Part shown: in pieces, positions 47,399-55,986 of the stretch | Numbering within the stretch: the stretch's first letter is position 1 | Layout: each line of letters begins with the position of its first letter | DNA from: JASMHC01 sp964453855 | Lineage (GTDB): Bacteria; Pseudomonadota; Alphaproteobacteria; Rhodobacterales; Rhodobacteraceae | NCBI GenBank assembly: GCA_964453855.1 | Contig: CAYVRN010000004.1 | Location: 11,136 to 75,135, forward strand | Reading direction: 5' to 3' | Length of the DNA: 64,000 nucleotides | Made by a program: the position numbers and the translations under genes | The notes under the pieces: model-generated | Told to the model about the DNA's origin: nothing | Databases searched by the model: none | The model's input: the letters and a program-made list of their open reading frames with translations, nothing else

Positions 47399-47689
47399 AT
47401 GAGTGAAGTAATTGATGCTGCAATTCAGGCATTAACTGACAAACTGGCGGGCTCAGATTTTGGCAACACCGCAAAATTCAACATCGAGGGTGAAGGCTCG
47501 ATCGTCATTGATGACAATGGCGTCCGCGAAGCAGATGTCGAAACCGAAGTCACTTTGAACGCCAGCGCAGAAACGTTCCAAGCCATGTTCGAGGGCGATC
47601 TTGACCCGACCGCGGCGTTTATGACTGGCAAGCTGACGATTGACGGCAACATGGGTGCCGCGATGCAGTTGGCAGGAATTCTTAGTTAA
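47399..47689 (+). CDS. SCP2 sterol-binding domain protein
   Basis: 96 residues from ATG 47399, eight bases after AAGGA; ATG 47393 is an alternative. The SCP2 fold is seen in KFNIEGEGSIVIDDNG, VTLNASAETFQAMFEGDLDP and AFMTGKLTIDGNMGAAMQLA. Small stand-alone SCP2 proteins bind lipid or acyl-CoA ligands. The neighbour downstream is an alpha/beta hydrolase with a ten-base gap, so the two likely act together on a lipid or ester. A palindromic site lies upstream. Confidence 0.92.
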   Translation: MSEVIDAAIQALTDKLAGSDFGNTAKFNIEGEGSIVIDDNGVREADVETEVTLNASAETFQAMFEGDLDPTAAFMTGKLTIDGNMGAAMQLAGILS

Positions 47690-47698
47690 AGACGAACC

Positions 47699-48634
47699 AT
47701 GTCGGCCCCGTTCTTCAATGATATCGACAATGGCCCACAGGGTGGGCGCGCATGGTGGTTAACCACCAGTGACAGCGTCCGCATTCGTGTCGGGGGCTGG
47801 GGTGCCGGCGCTGATAACGGAACTGTTTTACTGTTTCCCGGCCGCACGGAATACATAGAGAAATACGGACCCACTGCTGCGGATTTCCTAGAATACGGTT
47901 ACGCCACATTGGCAATTGACTGGCGTGGACAAGGGTTGGCTGACAGGCTTCTGACCGATCGTCAAAAGGGACACGTTGAAACCTTTCCCGACTACCAAAA
48001 AGATGTTTCTGCCCTGCTTTCCGCCGCCCAAGAACTTGGCTTTAAACCGCCGTTTTATCTGGTCGCACACTCGATGGGTGGATGCATCGGCTACCGCGCC
48101 CTGTTCGAGGGTCTGCCGGTGCAGGCTGCAGTCTTTACCGGCCCGATGTGGGGCATTGAAATGAACCCGCTGCTCAAACCGTTAGCTCCGACGATTGCAG
48201 CTGTCGGCAAAGCGTTCGGCTTTGGAGAAAGCTATGCACCTTCGGCGACACCTGACAACTACGTGCAAACACAGGGCTTTGCCGGAAACACCCTGACAAC
48301 CGACCCTGACATGTATACGTTTATGAAAACGCAGATCGATGCGCATTCGGACCTTGGCCTTGGCGGTCCCACCTACTGCTGGTTAAACGAAGCGCTGGCG
48401 GAAATCCGTTTTATCCTGCAATCAGACGCCCCAACGGTCGCCACGCGTTGCTACATTGGAACCGCTGAAAAAATCGTCGATCCGGTCAATATCCACAAAC
48501 GCATGGCGAACTGGCCCGGCGCGGAGCTGATTGAAATCTCCACGGCCGAGCACGAAGTGTTGATGGAGACCCCAGAGATCCGCAAACGGGTCACTGGCGA
48601 AATCTGTGAATTCTTCGCCAAACACGCCGCCTGA
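47699..48634 (+). CDS. Alpha/beta hydrolase (serine aminopeptidase S33 / lysophospholipase-like)
   Basis: 311 residues. The nucleophile elbow is VAHSMGGCIGYRAL with Ser125. WRGQGLADR is the characteristic oxyanion-side motif of lysophospholipase-like PldB/MgtL proteins, and the C-terminal His lies in STAEHEVLME. Cytosolic, no signal peptide. Probable substrates are lysophospholipids or monoacyl esters. It is in an operon with an SCP2 lipid-binding protein. No strong ribosome binding site is seen before ATG 47699 (AAAGACGAACC). Confidence 0.88.
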   Translation: MSAPFFNDIDNGPQGGRAWWLTTSDSVRIRVGGWGAGADNGTVLLFPGRTEYIEKYGPTAADFLEYGYATLAIDWRGQGLADRLLTDRQKGHVETFPDYQKDVSALLSAAQELGFKPPFYLVAHSMGGCIGYRALFEGLPVQAAVFTGPMWGIEMNPLLKPLAPTIAAVGKAFGFGESYAPSATPDNYVQTQGFAGNTLTTDPDMYTFMKTQIDAHSDLGLGGPTYCWLNEALAEIRFILQSDAPTVATRCYIGTAEKIVDPVNIHKRMANWPGAELIEISTAEHEVLMETPEIRKRVTGEICEFFAKHAA

Positions 48635-48715
48635 CGATATTTCCCCCTATCGGCTTGAAACCCCGACACAGGGCCGCTTATCTGTCTGATGACACAAGAT
48701 GCAAAAGGAAACCGC

Positions 48716-50536
48716 ATGTTCACCCTGCCCTTCCCCGTTCGTGATGCAAACGCAAGCTCTGGCACCGACAATCTGGGCGACCTGCCCGAATGGGACCTGA
48801 GCGATCTTTACACGTCCGAAGATGCACCCGAGCTGACCCGCGATCTGGACTGGCTGGAAGGGGAATGTGCCGCATTCGCATCAGACTATGAAGGCAAGCT
48901 GGGCGATCTGGATGCCGCCGGACTACTGGAATGCATCCTGCGTAACGAAAAAATCGAAGGCATCGCCGGACGTATCATGTCTTATGCGGGGCTACGCTAT
49001 TACCAAATGACCATGGACGCCGAACGTTCGAAGTTCATGTCGGACATGCAGGAAGCGATCACCAATTTTACCACGCCTCTGGTGTTCTTCACGCTGGAAC
49101 TGAACAGCCTTGAGGATGATCATCTGGATGGGTTGCTTGCCGCAAACGCCGATCTGGCCCGCTACAAGCCGGTCTTTGACCGCATCCGCGCGATGAAACC
49201 CCATCAGCTAAGCGACGAACTTGAACGCTTCCTGCACGATCTGGGCGTTGTTGGGGACGCTTGGGAGAAGCTCTTTGATGAAACCATAGCCGGGTTACAA
49301 TTCACCATCGACGGCGAAGAGTACAACATCGAAGGCACTCTGAACTTCCTGACCGAACAGGACCGCAGCAAGCGCGAGGCGGCAAGCCGTGAACTGGCCC
49401 GCGTGTTCAACGACAACATCAAAACCTTCGCCCGTGTGCACAACACGCAGGCCAAGGAAAAGGAAATCATAGACCGCTGGCGTAAGATGCCGACGCCTCA
49501 GACAGGGCGCCACTTGGCAAACCATGTCGAGCCTGAGGTGGTCGAAGCGCTACGCAACGCCGTTGTAAACGCCTACCCACGCCTGTCCCACCGATATTAC
49601 GAGCTAAAGCGCAAATGGCTGGGGCTGGACCGCATGGAAGTCTGGGACCGCAACGCACCGCTGCCGATGGAAGACACCAAGACCGTCAACTGGACCGACG
49701 CCCAGGCAATCGTTCAAGAAGCCTACGGCGAATTTGATCCGCGTATGGCGGAATTGTCAGAACCCTTCTTTACCAAGGGCTGGATCGACGCGCCGGTGAA
49801 ACCGGGCAAAGCACCGGGGGCGTTCGCGCATCCGACCGTTACTGCCGTACACCCCTATGTGATGCTGAACTATCTGGGCAAACCGCGCGACGTGATGACA
49901 CTGGCGCATGAACTGGGCCATGGTGTGCATCAGGTTCTGGCCGCAGGTCAGGGTGAAATGCTGTCGTCGACCCCTCTGACACTGGCCGAAACGGCATCGG
50001 TGTTCGGTGAAATGCTGACCTTCCGCAAGATGCTGGACAAGGCAAAGGATGACACCGAACGCAAAGTCCTTTTGGCTGGCAAGGTCGAGGATATGATCAA
50101 CACGGTGGTCCGTCAGATCGCGTTCTACGACTTCGAATGCAAACTGCACGACGCCCGTCGTGGTGGTGAACTGACACCCGATGACATCAACGCCATCTGG
50201 ATGAGCGTTCAGGGCGAAAGCCTTGGGCCTGCGTTTGACTTCATGGAAGGGTATGAAACCTTCTGGGCCTATATCCCGCATTTCATCCACTCGCCGTTTT
50301 ACGTCTATGCCTATGCGTTTGGTGACGGTCTGGTGAACGCACTTTATGCGGTCTACGAAGAAAACCCCGAGGGCTTCCAAGAGAAGTATTTCGACATGCT
50401 GAAAGCGGGCGGATCGAAGCACCACAAAGAGCTGTTAGCGCCGTTCGGACTAGACGCCAGCGATCCGGCGTTCTGGGACAAGGGGCTGTCGATGATCGAA
50501 GGGCTTATCGATCAGCTCGAGGCGATGGAAGACTAG
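48716..50536 (+). CDS. pepF: M3 family oligoendopeptidase F
   Basis: 606 residues from ATG 48716 with AAGGAAACC upstream; an earlier in-frame ATG at 48689 has none. The zinc motif is HELGHGVHQVL with His398, Glu399 and His402, and the third ligand Glu lies in TLAETASVFGEML. A cytoplasmic metalloendopeptidase of the PepF/M3B type that cleaves short peptides. It lies 81 bases downstream of the alpha/beta hydrolase. A large inverted repeat follows its stop codon. Confidence 0.95.
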   Translation: MFTLPFPVRDANASSGTDNLGDLPEWDLSDLYTSEDAPELTRDLDWLEGECAAFASDYEGKLGDLDAAGLLECILRNEKIEGIAGRIMSYAGLRYYQMTMDAERSKFMSDMQEAITNFTTPLVFFTLELNSLEDDHLDGLLAANADLARYKPVFDRIRAMKPHQLSDELERFLHDLGVVGDAWEKLFDETIAGLQFTIDGEEYNIEGTLNFLTEQDRSKREAASRELARVFNDNIKTFARVHNTQAKEKEIIDRWRKMPTPQTGRHLANHVEPEVVEALRNAVVNAYPRLSHRYYELKRKWLGLDRMEVWDRNAPLPMEDTKTVNWTDAQAIVQEAYGEFDPRMAELSEPFFTKGWIDAPVKPGKAPGAFAHPTVTAVHPYVMLNYLGKPRDVMTLAHELGHGVHQVLAAGQGEMLSSTPLTLAETASVFGEMLTFRKMLDKAKDDTERKVLLAGKVEDMINTVVRQIAFYDFECKLHDARRGGELTPDDINAIWMSVQGESLGPAFDFMEGYETFWAYIPHFIHSPFYVYAYAFGDGLVNALYAVYEENPEGFQEKYFDMLKAGGSKHHKELLAPFGLDASDPAFWDKGLSMIEGLIDQLEAMED

Positions 50537-50540
50537 GTTT

Positions 50541-50599
50541 TGATGGGGTACAACCCCATCCTATGGGCGCTCTGTAGGATGGGGTTATCTACCCCATCA
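50541..50599. repeat. Composite inverted repeat downstream of pepF
   Basis: Outer arms TGATGGGGTA (50541-50550) and TACCCCATCA (50590-50599) and inner arms AACCCCATCCTA (50552-50563) and TAGGATGGGGTT (50575-50586) are perfect reverse complements, giving a stem of 22 pairs with a small bulge. Alternative folding gives two small hairpins, GATGGGGT-ACA-ACCCCATC and GATGGGGT-TATCT-ACCCCATC. It starts four bases after pepF and lacks a T run. Confidence 0.8.
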
Positions 50600-50924
50600 C
50601 AAATGCCCCGCTCGGAACGTTTTCCGGCAAGATAACACCTGATCAGGGTTTTTATCGCTTCACGTAAAAAATGACGGGCCCGCCAATCGGGTCTAACCAG
50701 TTTCAGGGTTAACCCCTTCACCCAGCCTGCATTTACGGTGGTCTGGTGGTCTAGTCGCAATCGCTTTCGACCTATAGCCCATGTGTGACGTCGGATAGGG
50801 TTTTCCCATTCAAAGGTTAAAGCAGGGTTTGGGCTGCGTGCGCTTGGGCGTCGCAAAACCTTTGCCGCATTGCCCCTCCATCCAAATGCCGCTACATCCC
50901 CGTCAACCATATCAGGACGGACCC
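50600..50924. other. Intergenic region upstream of hisD
   Basis: About 325 bases after the inverted repeat. The hisD promoter should lie here. I find no coding region with good codon structure and no riboswitch or attenuator peptide that I can recognise. Confidence 0.4.
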
Positions 50925-52226
50925 ATGCCCCAATTTCTCAATACATCCGACAGTGATTTCGAGGCGCAGTTTCAGGCGCTGCTTTCCGCCAAGCGCGAAG
51001 ACAGCCCCGATGTCGATACCATCGTTGCCGGAATCATCGCGGATGTGCGCGAACAGGGCGACGCGGCGGTTCTGGAACTGACCGCCAAGTTCGACCGCTT
51101 GGATCTGACTGCGGATCAATTGGCTTTTTCCGAGGCCGAGATTGACGCCGAAATCGCCAAGGTGCCTGCCGCCGAACGCGAGGCACTGGAACTGGCCGCT
51201 GAACGTATCCGCGTGTACCACGAAGCGCAGATGCCCGAGGACCGCGAATGGGAAGAACCCAACGGAGCAATGCTGGGCTGGCGCTGGCGGCCGGTGTCTG
51301 CGGCGGGGCTTTATGTGCCCGGCGGTTTGGCCAGCTATCCGTCTTCGGTCCTGATGAATGCGGTTCCGGCAAAGGTCGCAGGCGTCGAGCGTTTGGCGAT
51401 TACCTGCCCGACACCCGACGGGGTGGTGAACCCCTTGGTATTGTTGGCCGCGCGGATTGCTGGCGTTGACGAGGTTTACCGCATCGGTGGCGCGCAGGCG
51501 ATTGCGGCTTTGGCTTATGGCACCGAAACCATCGCGCCGGTCGATAAAATCACCGGCCCCGGAAACGCCTTTGTGGCAGCGGCCAAACGTCGGGTGTTCG
51601 GCAAGGTTGGCATCGACATGATCGCAGGCCCGTCCGAAGTTCTGATTATTGCCGATGAAGACAACGACCCCGACTGGATCGCGCTGGATCTGCTTAGCCA
51701 AGCCGAACACGACGAAAGCGCACAATCGATTCTGATCACCAGCGATCAGAAATTTGCCGACGACGTGGTCAAGGCCGTAGAGAAACGTCTAGAAACACTA
51801 GAGCGCCGCGCCATCGCTGGCGCAAGCTGGCGCGACTTCGGCGCGGTCATCATTGTCGAGGATCAGGAAGAGGCCGCCAAGCTGGCCAACCGCATCGCCC
51901 CCGAGCACCTTGAGCTTTGCGTGGGGGACCCAGATGCATTGGGCGAAATGATCGACCACGCTGGCGCGATCTTCCTTGGCGCATGGACGCCCGAGGCGAT
52001 CGGAGATTATGTCGGTGGCCCGAACCACGTTCTGCCGACAGCGCGGTCTGCGCGGTTCAGCTCTGGCTTGTCGGTGATGGATTTTGTCAAACGAACGACC
52101 CTGTCACGGATGACACCGGAAGCTTTGCGCCAGATTGGTCCGGCGGCAGAAGTATTGGCAAAATCGGAAAGCCTTGAGGCACATGGCCTGTCGGTGACGG
52201 CACGACTGAAAAAGCTGAATGGCTGA
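50925..52226 (+). CDS. hisD: Histidinol dehydrogenase
   Basis: 433 residues from ATG 50925; upstream in-frame codons are not conserved. HisD catalyses the last two steps of histidine synthesis, oxidising L-histidinol to L-histidine with NAD+. Typical motifs: AGLYVPGGLASYPSSVLMNA, RIGGAQAIAALAYGTETI, ITGPGNAFVAAAKRRVFGKV, IDMIAGPSEVLIIADE, and LLSQAEHDESAQSILIT with its zinc ligand His, GGPNHVLPTARSARF near the C-terminus. It heads a run of plus-strand genes. Other his genes are not in the window. Confidence 0.98.
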   Translation: MPQFLNTSDSDFEAQFQALLSAKREDSPDVDTIVAGIIADVREQGDAAVLELTAKFDRLDLTADQLAFSEAEIDAEIAKVPAAEREALELAAERIRVYHEAQMPEDREWEEPNGAMLGWRWRPVSAAGLYVPGGLASYPSSVLMNAVPAKVAGVERLAITCPTPDGVVNPLVLLAARIAGVDEVYRIGGAQAIAALAYGTETIAPVDKITGPGNAFVAAAKRRVFGKVGIDMIAGPSEVLIIADEDNDPDWIALDLLSQAEHDESAQSILITSDQKFADDVVKAVEKRLETLERRAIAGASWRDFGAVIIVEDQEEAAKLANRIAPEHLELCVGDPDALGEMIDHAGAIFLGAWTPEAIGDYVGGPNHVLPTARSARFSSGLSVMDFVKRTTLSRMTPEALRQIGPAAEVLAKSESLEAHGLSVTARLKKLNG

Positions 52227-52339
52227 AAGGTTAGGCGCGCACTGGCAATTTCAGCAGCTGCCGCCCGACAAAAACCCGCATTGTTTTGACTGCCGCGCTG
52301 CGGTAACACCTGAAAAACTGTAATACCCCGAGGTGTCCC

Positions 52340-52819
52340 ATGTCGCGGATCGCGCATATTGAGCTGGATGACAGCACCCTTCCCCCGCCGACCCCCGAGA
52401 TCGAGCAGGAGCGCAAGGTCGCCATGTTCGATCTGATGGAGAACAACAGCTTTTCGCTGCCTCAGCGCGACGACCGCGAGGTGCCAACGGGCCCGTTCAA
52501 TGTCGGCCTGTCGATCCGCGAAAAACGCCTTGTTTTTGAAATCCGCACGGAAGACGATCAGCCCGCCGCCGAGTTCCATTTGTCGCTTGGACCGTTCCGT
52601 CAGGTGGTCAAGGACTACTGGCAAATCTGCGAAAGCTACTTTGACGCGGTCAAAAACCTACCACCCAGCCAGATCGAAACCATCGACATGGCACGGCGTG
52701 GCATCCACAACGAAGGCGCGCGTATTCTAACTGAACGGCTGGAAGGCAAGGCCGATGTGGATAACGACACCGCGCGCCGCCTGTTCACCCTGATCTGCGT
52801 GCTTCATTTCGGGGGCTGA
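52340..52819 (+). CDS. UPF0262 family protein
   Basis: 159 residues. It opens MSRIAHIELDDSTLPPPTP and continues EIEQERKVAMFDLMENNSFS, the signature of the UPF0262 family, which in alphaproteobacteria typically lies next to hisD. No enzyme motif or membrane segment is visible, and the function is unknown. GAGGTG precedes the ATG. The next gene starts four bases after its stop. Confidence 0.92.
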   Translation: MSRIAHIELDDSTLPPPTPEIEQERKVAMFDLMENNSFSLPQRDDREVPTGPFNVGLSIREKRLVFEIRTEDDQPAAEFHLSLGPFRQVVKDYWQICESYFDAVKNLPPSQIETIDMARRGIHNEGARILTERLEGKADVDNDTARRLFTLICVLHFGG

Positions 52820-52823
52820 CCAA

Positions 52824-53282
52824 GTGGCAGGCGAGCTTCCCCAATCGGTTTTGTTCTGCTGCGATTACAATGCAGTGCGCTCGCCGATGGCCGAAGGGAT
52901 CATGAAAAAGTTCTACGGCACCGAGGTTTATGTACAGTCAGTCGGTGTCAAAAGTGATATGGAAATCGACGGTTTCAGTGTCGCGGTCTGTCAGGAAATC
53001 GGCGTCGAGCTGACCCGCCACAGAAGCCGCTCGTTCGAGGAAATGGCCCAATGGGGGGATGACCTGTCATCCTTTGATCTGGTGATCGCCTTATCGCCCG
53101 CCTCGCAGCGGCAAGCATTGGAGCTGACCCGCATTTTCCATCTCGATGTCGAATATTGGCCGATTTTGGACCCAACCGGACTAGGCGAGACCCGCGAAGC
53201 GAAGCTAGACAGCTACAGACAGGCCCGCGACCAGATTATCGCGCGCCTGAAAGACCGCTTTGGTGAGCCGACGGAGGACTGA
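52824..53282 (+). CDS. Low molecular weight protein-tyrosine phosphatase family protein
   Basis: 152 residues from GTG 52824, four bases after the UPF0262 stop. The P-loop is CDYNAVRS: Cys13 and Arg19 of CX5R(S) are kept, but the usual GN-C residues of CxGNxCRS read Y, N, V. The general-acid Asp is in WPILDPTGLGET. Roles vary between Tyr dephosphorylation and arsenate reduction; this variant appears regularly in the hisD-UPF0262 neighbourhood. Stop and the next start are adjacent (TGAATG). Confidence 0.9.
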   Translation: MAGELPQSVLFCCDYNAVRSPMAEGIMKKFYGTEVYVQSVGVKSDMEIDGFSVAVCQEIGVELTRHRSRSFEEMAQWGDDLSSFDLVIALSPASQRQALELTRIFHLDVEYWPILDPTGLGETREAKLDSYRQARDQIIARLKDRFGEPTED

Positions 53283-53681
53283 ATGGCAAAAGAGGTGATT
53301 GAGCAGTATTTCGCGGCGTTCAATGCCGGAGATATTGACGGAATGCTGGCATGCTTATCGGATGACGTGGCGCACCACGTGAACGAAGGGCAAATCCGCG
53401 CGGGCAAAGACAAGTTCCGCGCCTTTTGCAATCACATGAGCCGCTGCTACCGTGAGACCCTGACCGACATGGTGATCTTCGAGGCCGAGAGCGGTTCGCG
53501 CGCTGCGGCTGAGTATATCGTGAATGGCACCTATCTGGAAACCGACGACGGGCTGCCGCAAGCCAAGAACCAGACCTACCGTCTGCCTGCCGGATCGTTC
53601 TTTTCTTTGGAAGGCGGCAAGATCACCCGTGTGGTGACGTACTACAACCTTGCAGACTGGACCGCTCAGGTCTCGGCATGA
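53283..53681 (+). CDS. NTF2-like / SnoaL-type ketosteroid-isomerase-related protein
   Basis: 132 residues. The start codon directly follows the phosphatase stop. The NTF2-like cone fold is indicated by EQYFAAFNAGDIDGMLACLS, DDVAHHVNEGQIRAGKDKFR and AEYIVNGTYLETDDGLP. Family members are small enzymes or binding proteins of varied function, so none can be assigned. GGAGGA precedes the ATG. It overlaps the next gene by ATGA. Confidence 0.88.
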   Translation: MAKEVIEQYFAAFNAGDIDGMLACLSDDVAHHVNEGQIRAGKDKFRAFCNHMSRCYRETLTDMVIFEAESGSRAAAEYIVNGTYLETDDGLPQAKNQTYRLPAGSFFSLEGGKITRVVTYYNLADWTAQVSA

Positions 53682-54262
53682 TCCGGGTCGAAGCACTGAC
53701 TGGCGCGGCACTGGATGCCGTTCTTGATGACGTTGCCCGCCTGCGGATATCGGTGTTCCGCGCCTTTCCATATCTCTACGACGGCTCGCTGGATTATGAA
53801 CGTGACTATATCTCGACCTATCGCAACAGCGATCAGGCGATCGTGGTCGGGGCATTTGACGGCCCCAGCCTGATCGGGGCAGCCACCGGCACGCCGATGG
53901 AAGATCACGCAGACGATTTCGCCAAAGCCTTTGAAACGACGCCCTACAAGCTCGACGACATATTCTATTGCGCCGAATCCGTTCTGCTGCCCGAGTACCG
54001 CGGCCAAGGCATCGGCCACCGCTTCTTTGACGAACGCGAAGCGCACGCACGCAGGCTGGGCCGTACACACTCGGCCTTCTGCGGCGTGATACGGCCAGAC
54101 GACCACCCTCTGCGCCCATCCGACCACCGCCCGCTCGACCCGTTCTGGCGCAAACGCGGATATGCCCCATTGGACGGGGTTATCGCAAAGTTTTCCTGGC
54201 TTGATGTTGATCAGGCAAGTGCTACCGAAAAGCCGCTGCAATTCTGGCTGCGCCAATTGTAA
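53678..54262 (+). CDS. GNAT family N-acetyltransferase
   Basis: 194 residues. The ATG overlaps the preceding stop (ATGA). The acetyl-CoA-binding motif A is seen in AESVLLPEYRGQGIGHRFF, with R/QxxGxG/A. The acceptor substrate cannot be inferred. The C-terminal part FWRKRGYAPLDGVIAKFSW is conserved within the family. It is part of the hisD-downstream run. Confidence 0.88.
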   Translation: MIRVEALTGAALDAVLDDVARLRISVFRAFPYLYDGSLDYERDYISTYRNSDQAIVVGAFDGPSLIGAATGTPMEDHADDFAKAFETTPYKLDDIFYCAESVLLPEYRGQGIGHRFFDEREAHARRLGRTHSAFCGVIRPDDHPLRPSDHRPLDPFWRKRGYAPLDGVIAKFSWLDVDQASATEKPLQFWLRQL

Positions 54263-54333
54263 CGCGAGCGTCCCAGACCTCTTGCCAGACGCTGGGATCG
54301 TGGTAGCCTTGCGAAAAAGTCAGGGGAGTGCGG

Positions 54334-54636
54334 ATGACAGACGATGACAAGGTAGACGGCCGGATCAACGGCCCTCAGTTTGAACCGAAAGAGGCCGACA
54401 AGCTGGTGCTGCGGCTGGTCTATATGCTGATTATCTGGGCGATGATCCAGATCGCCCAAACCGTGCTGGGGGCCATGACGATTATCCAGTACATCATCCT
54501 GCTGCTCAACAAAGGCGAAGCGAACGAGCAGTTGGCCGATTTCGGCACCTCTCTGGGTATCTGGATCGCCAAAGCCGCGCGCTATCAAACCGCCGCCAGC
54601 AACGTAAAGCCCTGGCCGTGGAGCGAGCTTGACTAA
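54334..54636 (+). CDS. DUF4389 domain membrane protein
   Basis: 100 residues from ATG 54334, with AGGGGAG at good spacing; GTG 54328 is possible. It contains one to two membrane helices (LRLVYMLIIWAMIQIAQTVL, then IIQYIILLLNKGE) and ends in the conserved FGTSLGIWIAKAARYQT. This matches DUF4389, a family of unknown function. It lies four bases before the TolB-like gene and is probably co-transcribed with it. Confidence 0.88.
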   Translation: MTDDDKVDGRINGPQFEPKEADKLVLRLVYMLIIWAMIQIAQTVLGAMTIIQYIILLLNKGEANEQLADFGTSLGIWIAKAARYQTAASNVKPWPWSELD

Positions 54637-54639
54637 GCT

Positions 54640-55464
54640 ATGAAGTCCTTGCTTCAGGTTTACGATCTGGCGGGCGGTCAGATTGAAACCTTGTTGGAAT
54701 TGGACGGGCATTATGAGGCCCCGAACTGGCACCAAAACCGCAACGAACTGCTGATCAACGGCGGCGGGCGCCTGTATCGCGTGCCCTTGGATGACCCTGC
54801 CCTGCACCTTGTCGATACCGGCTTTTGCAAAGCGTTGAACAACGATCACGGCATTTCCCCCGATGGGTCGGCCTTTTACATCACCGACAAAACCGAAACT
54901 GGTAAGGCCTGCATTTACAAAATGCCGTTGGACGGGGGTGTGCCCCAGCGGCTGACTGAAAATGTGCCGTCCTATTGGCACGGGGTATCACCGGACGGCC
55001 TGACGCTGACCTATGCAGGGTTCCGCGACGGGGTCTGCCAGATCATGACTGCACATGCCGATGGCAGCAACGAAACCGTTTTAACCCAAGGGTTTACCCA
55101 TTGCGACGGGCCCGATTTTTCGGGGTGCGGGCAATGGATCTGGTTTAACGGCGAAAAAGACGGGGCGGTGGATCTGTGGCGCATGCGGCTGGATGGATCA
55201 GCCCTGCAGCAGATGACCGATGACAGTCGGATCAACTGGTTTCCCCATCCCTCGCCGGACGGACGGCATGTGCTGTACCTGTCCTATCCCGAAGGCACCA
55301 AGGGGCATCCGGCGAATATGCAGGTCAGGTTGCGGCTGATGCCAGCCGAAGGCGGGGACGCCCGCGATCTGGTGCATCTGTTCGGCGGGCGAGGCACCCT
55401 GAACGTGCCCTGCTGGGCTGCGGACAGCCGCCGGTTTGCCTTTGTCAGCTATGTTCTGTCATAA
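54640..55464 (+). CDS. TolB-like beta-propeller (PD40) protein
   Basis: 274 residues. Repeated WD40-like/PD40 blades read GISPDGSAFYITDKTETGKA, HGVSPDGLTLTYAGFRDGV, GPDFSGCGQWIWFNGEKDGA and PHPSPDGRHVLYLSY. No signal peptide is visible, so unlike TolB proper it would be cytoplasmic. It resembles TolB-type or sugar-lactone-like propellers often annotated as transporter-associated without proof. Four bases separate it from the DUF4389 gene. Confidence 0.88.
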   Translation: MKSLLQVYDLAGGQIETLLELDGHYEAPNWHQNRNELLINGGGRLYRVPLDDPALHLVDTGFCKALNNDHGISPDGSAFYITDKTETGKACIYKMPLDGGVPQRLTENVPSYWHGVSPDGLTLTYAGFRDGVCQIMTAHADGSNETVLTQGFTHCDGPDFSGCGQWIWFNGEKDGAVDLWRMRLDGSALQQMTDDSRINWFPHPSPDGRHVLYLSYPEGTKGHPANMQVRLRLMPAEGGDARDLVHLFGGRGTLNVPCWAADSRRFAFVSYVLS

Positions 55465-55484
55465 TCAACGCAGGAGGACGTGTC

Positions 55485-55754
55485 ATGGCAGGTGGATGGG
55501 CCAAAGACGGGGCGGTCAGTGAACAGATCGAAGCCAGTGTCAACGACGAACTGGCGCGGATGCAGGCGCGCCGCAAGCCTGTGGGCGAAAGCCTGACCCA
55601 CTGCGCCGAATGCGACGAAGAAATCCCCGAAGCCCGACGTCAGGCGATCCCCGGTGTGAAACTGTGCATCGACTGCATGCAGGAACGCGACGCCGCCTTC
55701 AAATCCCGTCCGGGGTTCAACCGGCGGGGCTCTAAGGACAGCCAGTTGCGGTAG
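55485..55754 (+). CDS. DksA/TraR family C4-type zinc finger protein
   Basis: 89 residues. The zinc finger is CAECDEEIPEARRQAIPGVK followed by LCIDCMQERD, giving the C-x2-C...C-x2-C pattern of DksA/TraR. The coiled-coil arm of DksA is largely missing, so this is the short YbiI/TraR-like class, which can bind RNA polymerase's secondary channel or act differently. GGAGGA precedes ATG 55485, and the gap after the TolB-like gene is 20 bases. Confidence 0.92.
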   Translation: MAGGWAKDGAVSEQIEASVNDELARMQARRKPVGESLTHCAECDEEIPEARRQAIPGVKLCIDCMQERDAAFKSRPGFNRRGSKDSQLR

Positions 55755-55799
55755 AGCGCGATAGCGCCGGTCCGCGGGAATGTGTCGGATTGCCATTAA

Positions 55800-55868
55800 G
55801 GTTCGCGCCGGACCCGAGGGTGGGTGCGAGACTTCGCGCCCGCCCTGGGGGTGGGTCGGGCGCGAACC
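55800..55868. repeat. Long GC-rich stem-loop
   Basis: GGTTCGCGCCGGACCC (55800-55815) pairs with GGGTCGGGCGCGAACC (55853-55868), 15 of 16 positions. Inside it AGGGTGGGTGCGA and TCGCGCCCGCCCT form a second stem with G-T pairs around GACT. The element lies 45 bases past the DksA-type gene. There is no T run, so it may be a structured RNA, a processing site or a REP-like repeat rather than a simple terminator. Confidence 0.7.
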
Positions 55869-55986
55869 GGCCCTGCGGTCCGGGTTACATAAGACCTGCA
55901 CCCTGAGCTAGACGCGTTGCAAACTCTAGGATTGCGCCGCCAGCTTTTTGGATGGCCTCTAGCACCGTCGGAAACTGAGTTACAAG

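Noticed and set aside
55890..55985. Possible tRNA-derived attachment site before the Ala-rich gene
   Set aside because: No acceptor stem, T arm or CCA could be found, and no integrase is nearby.
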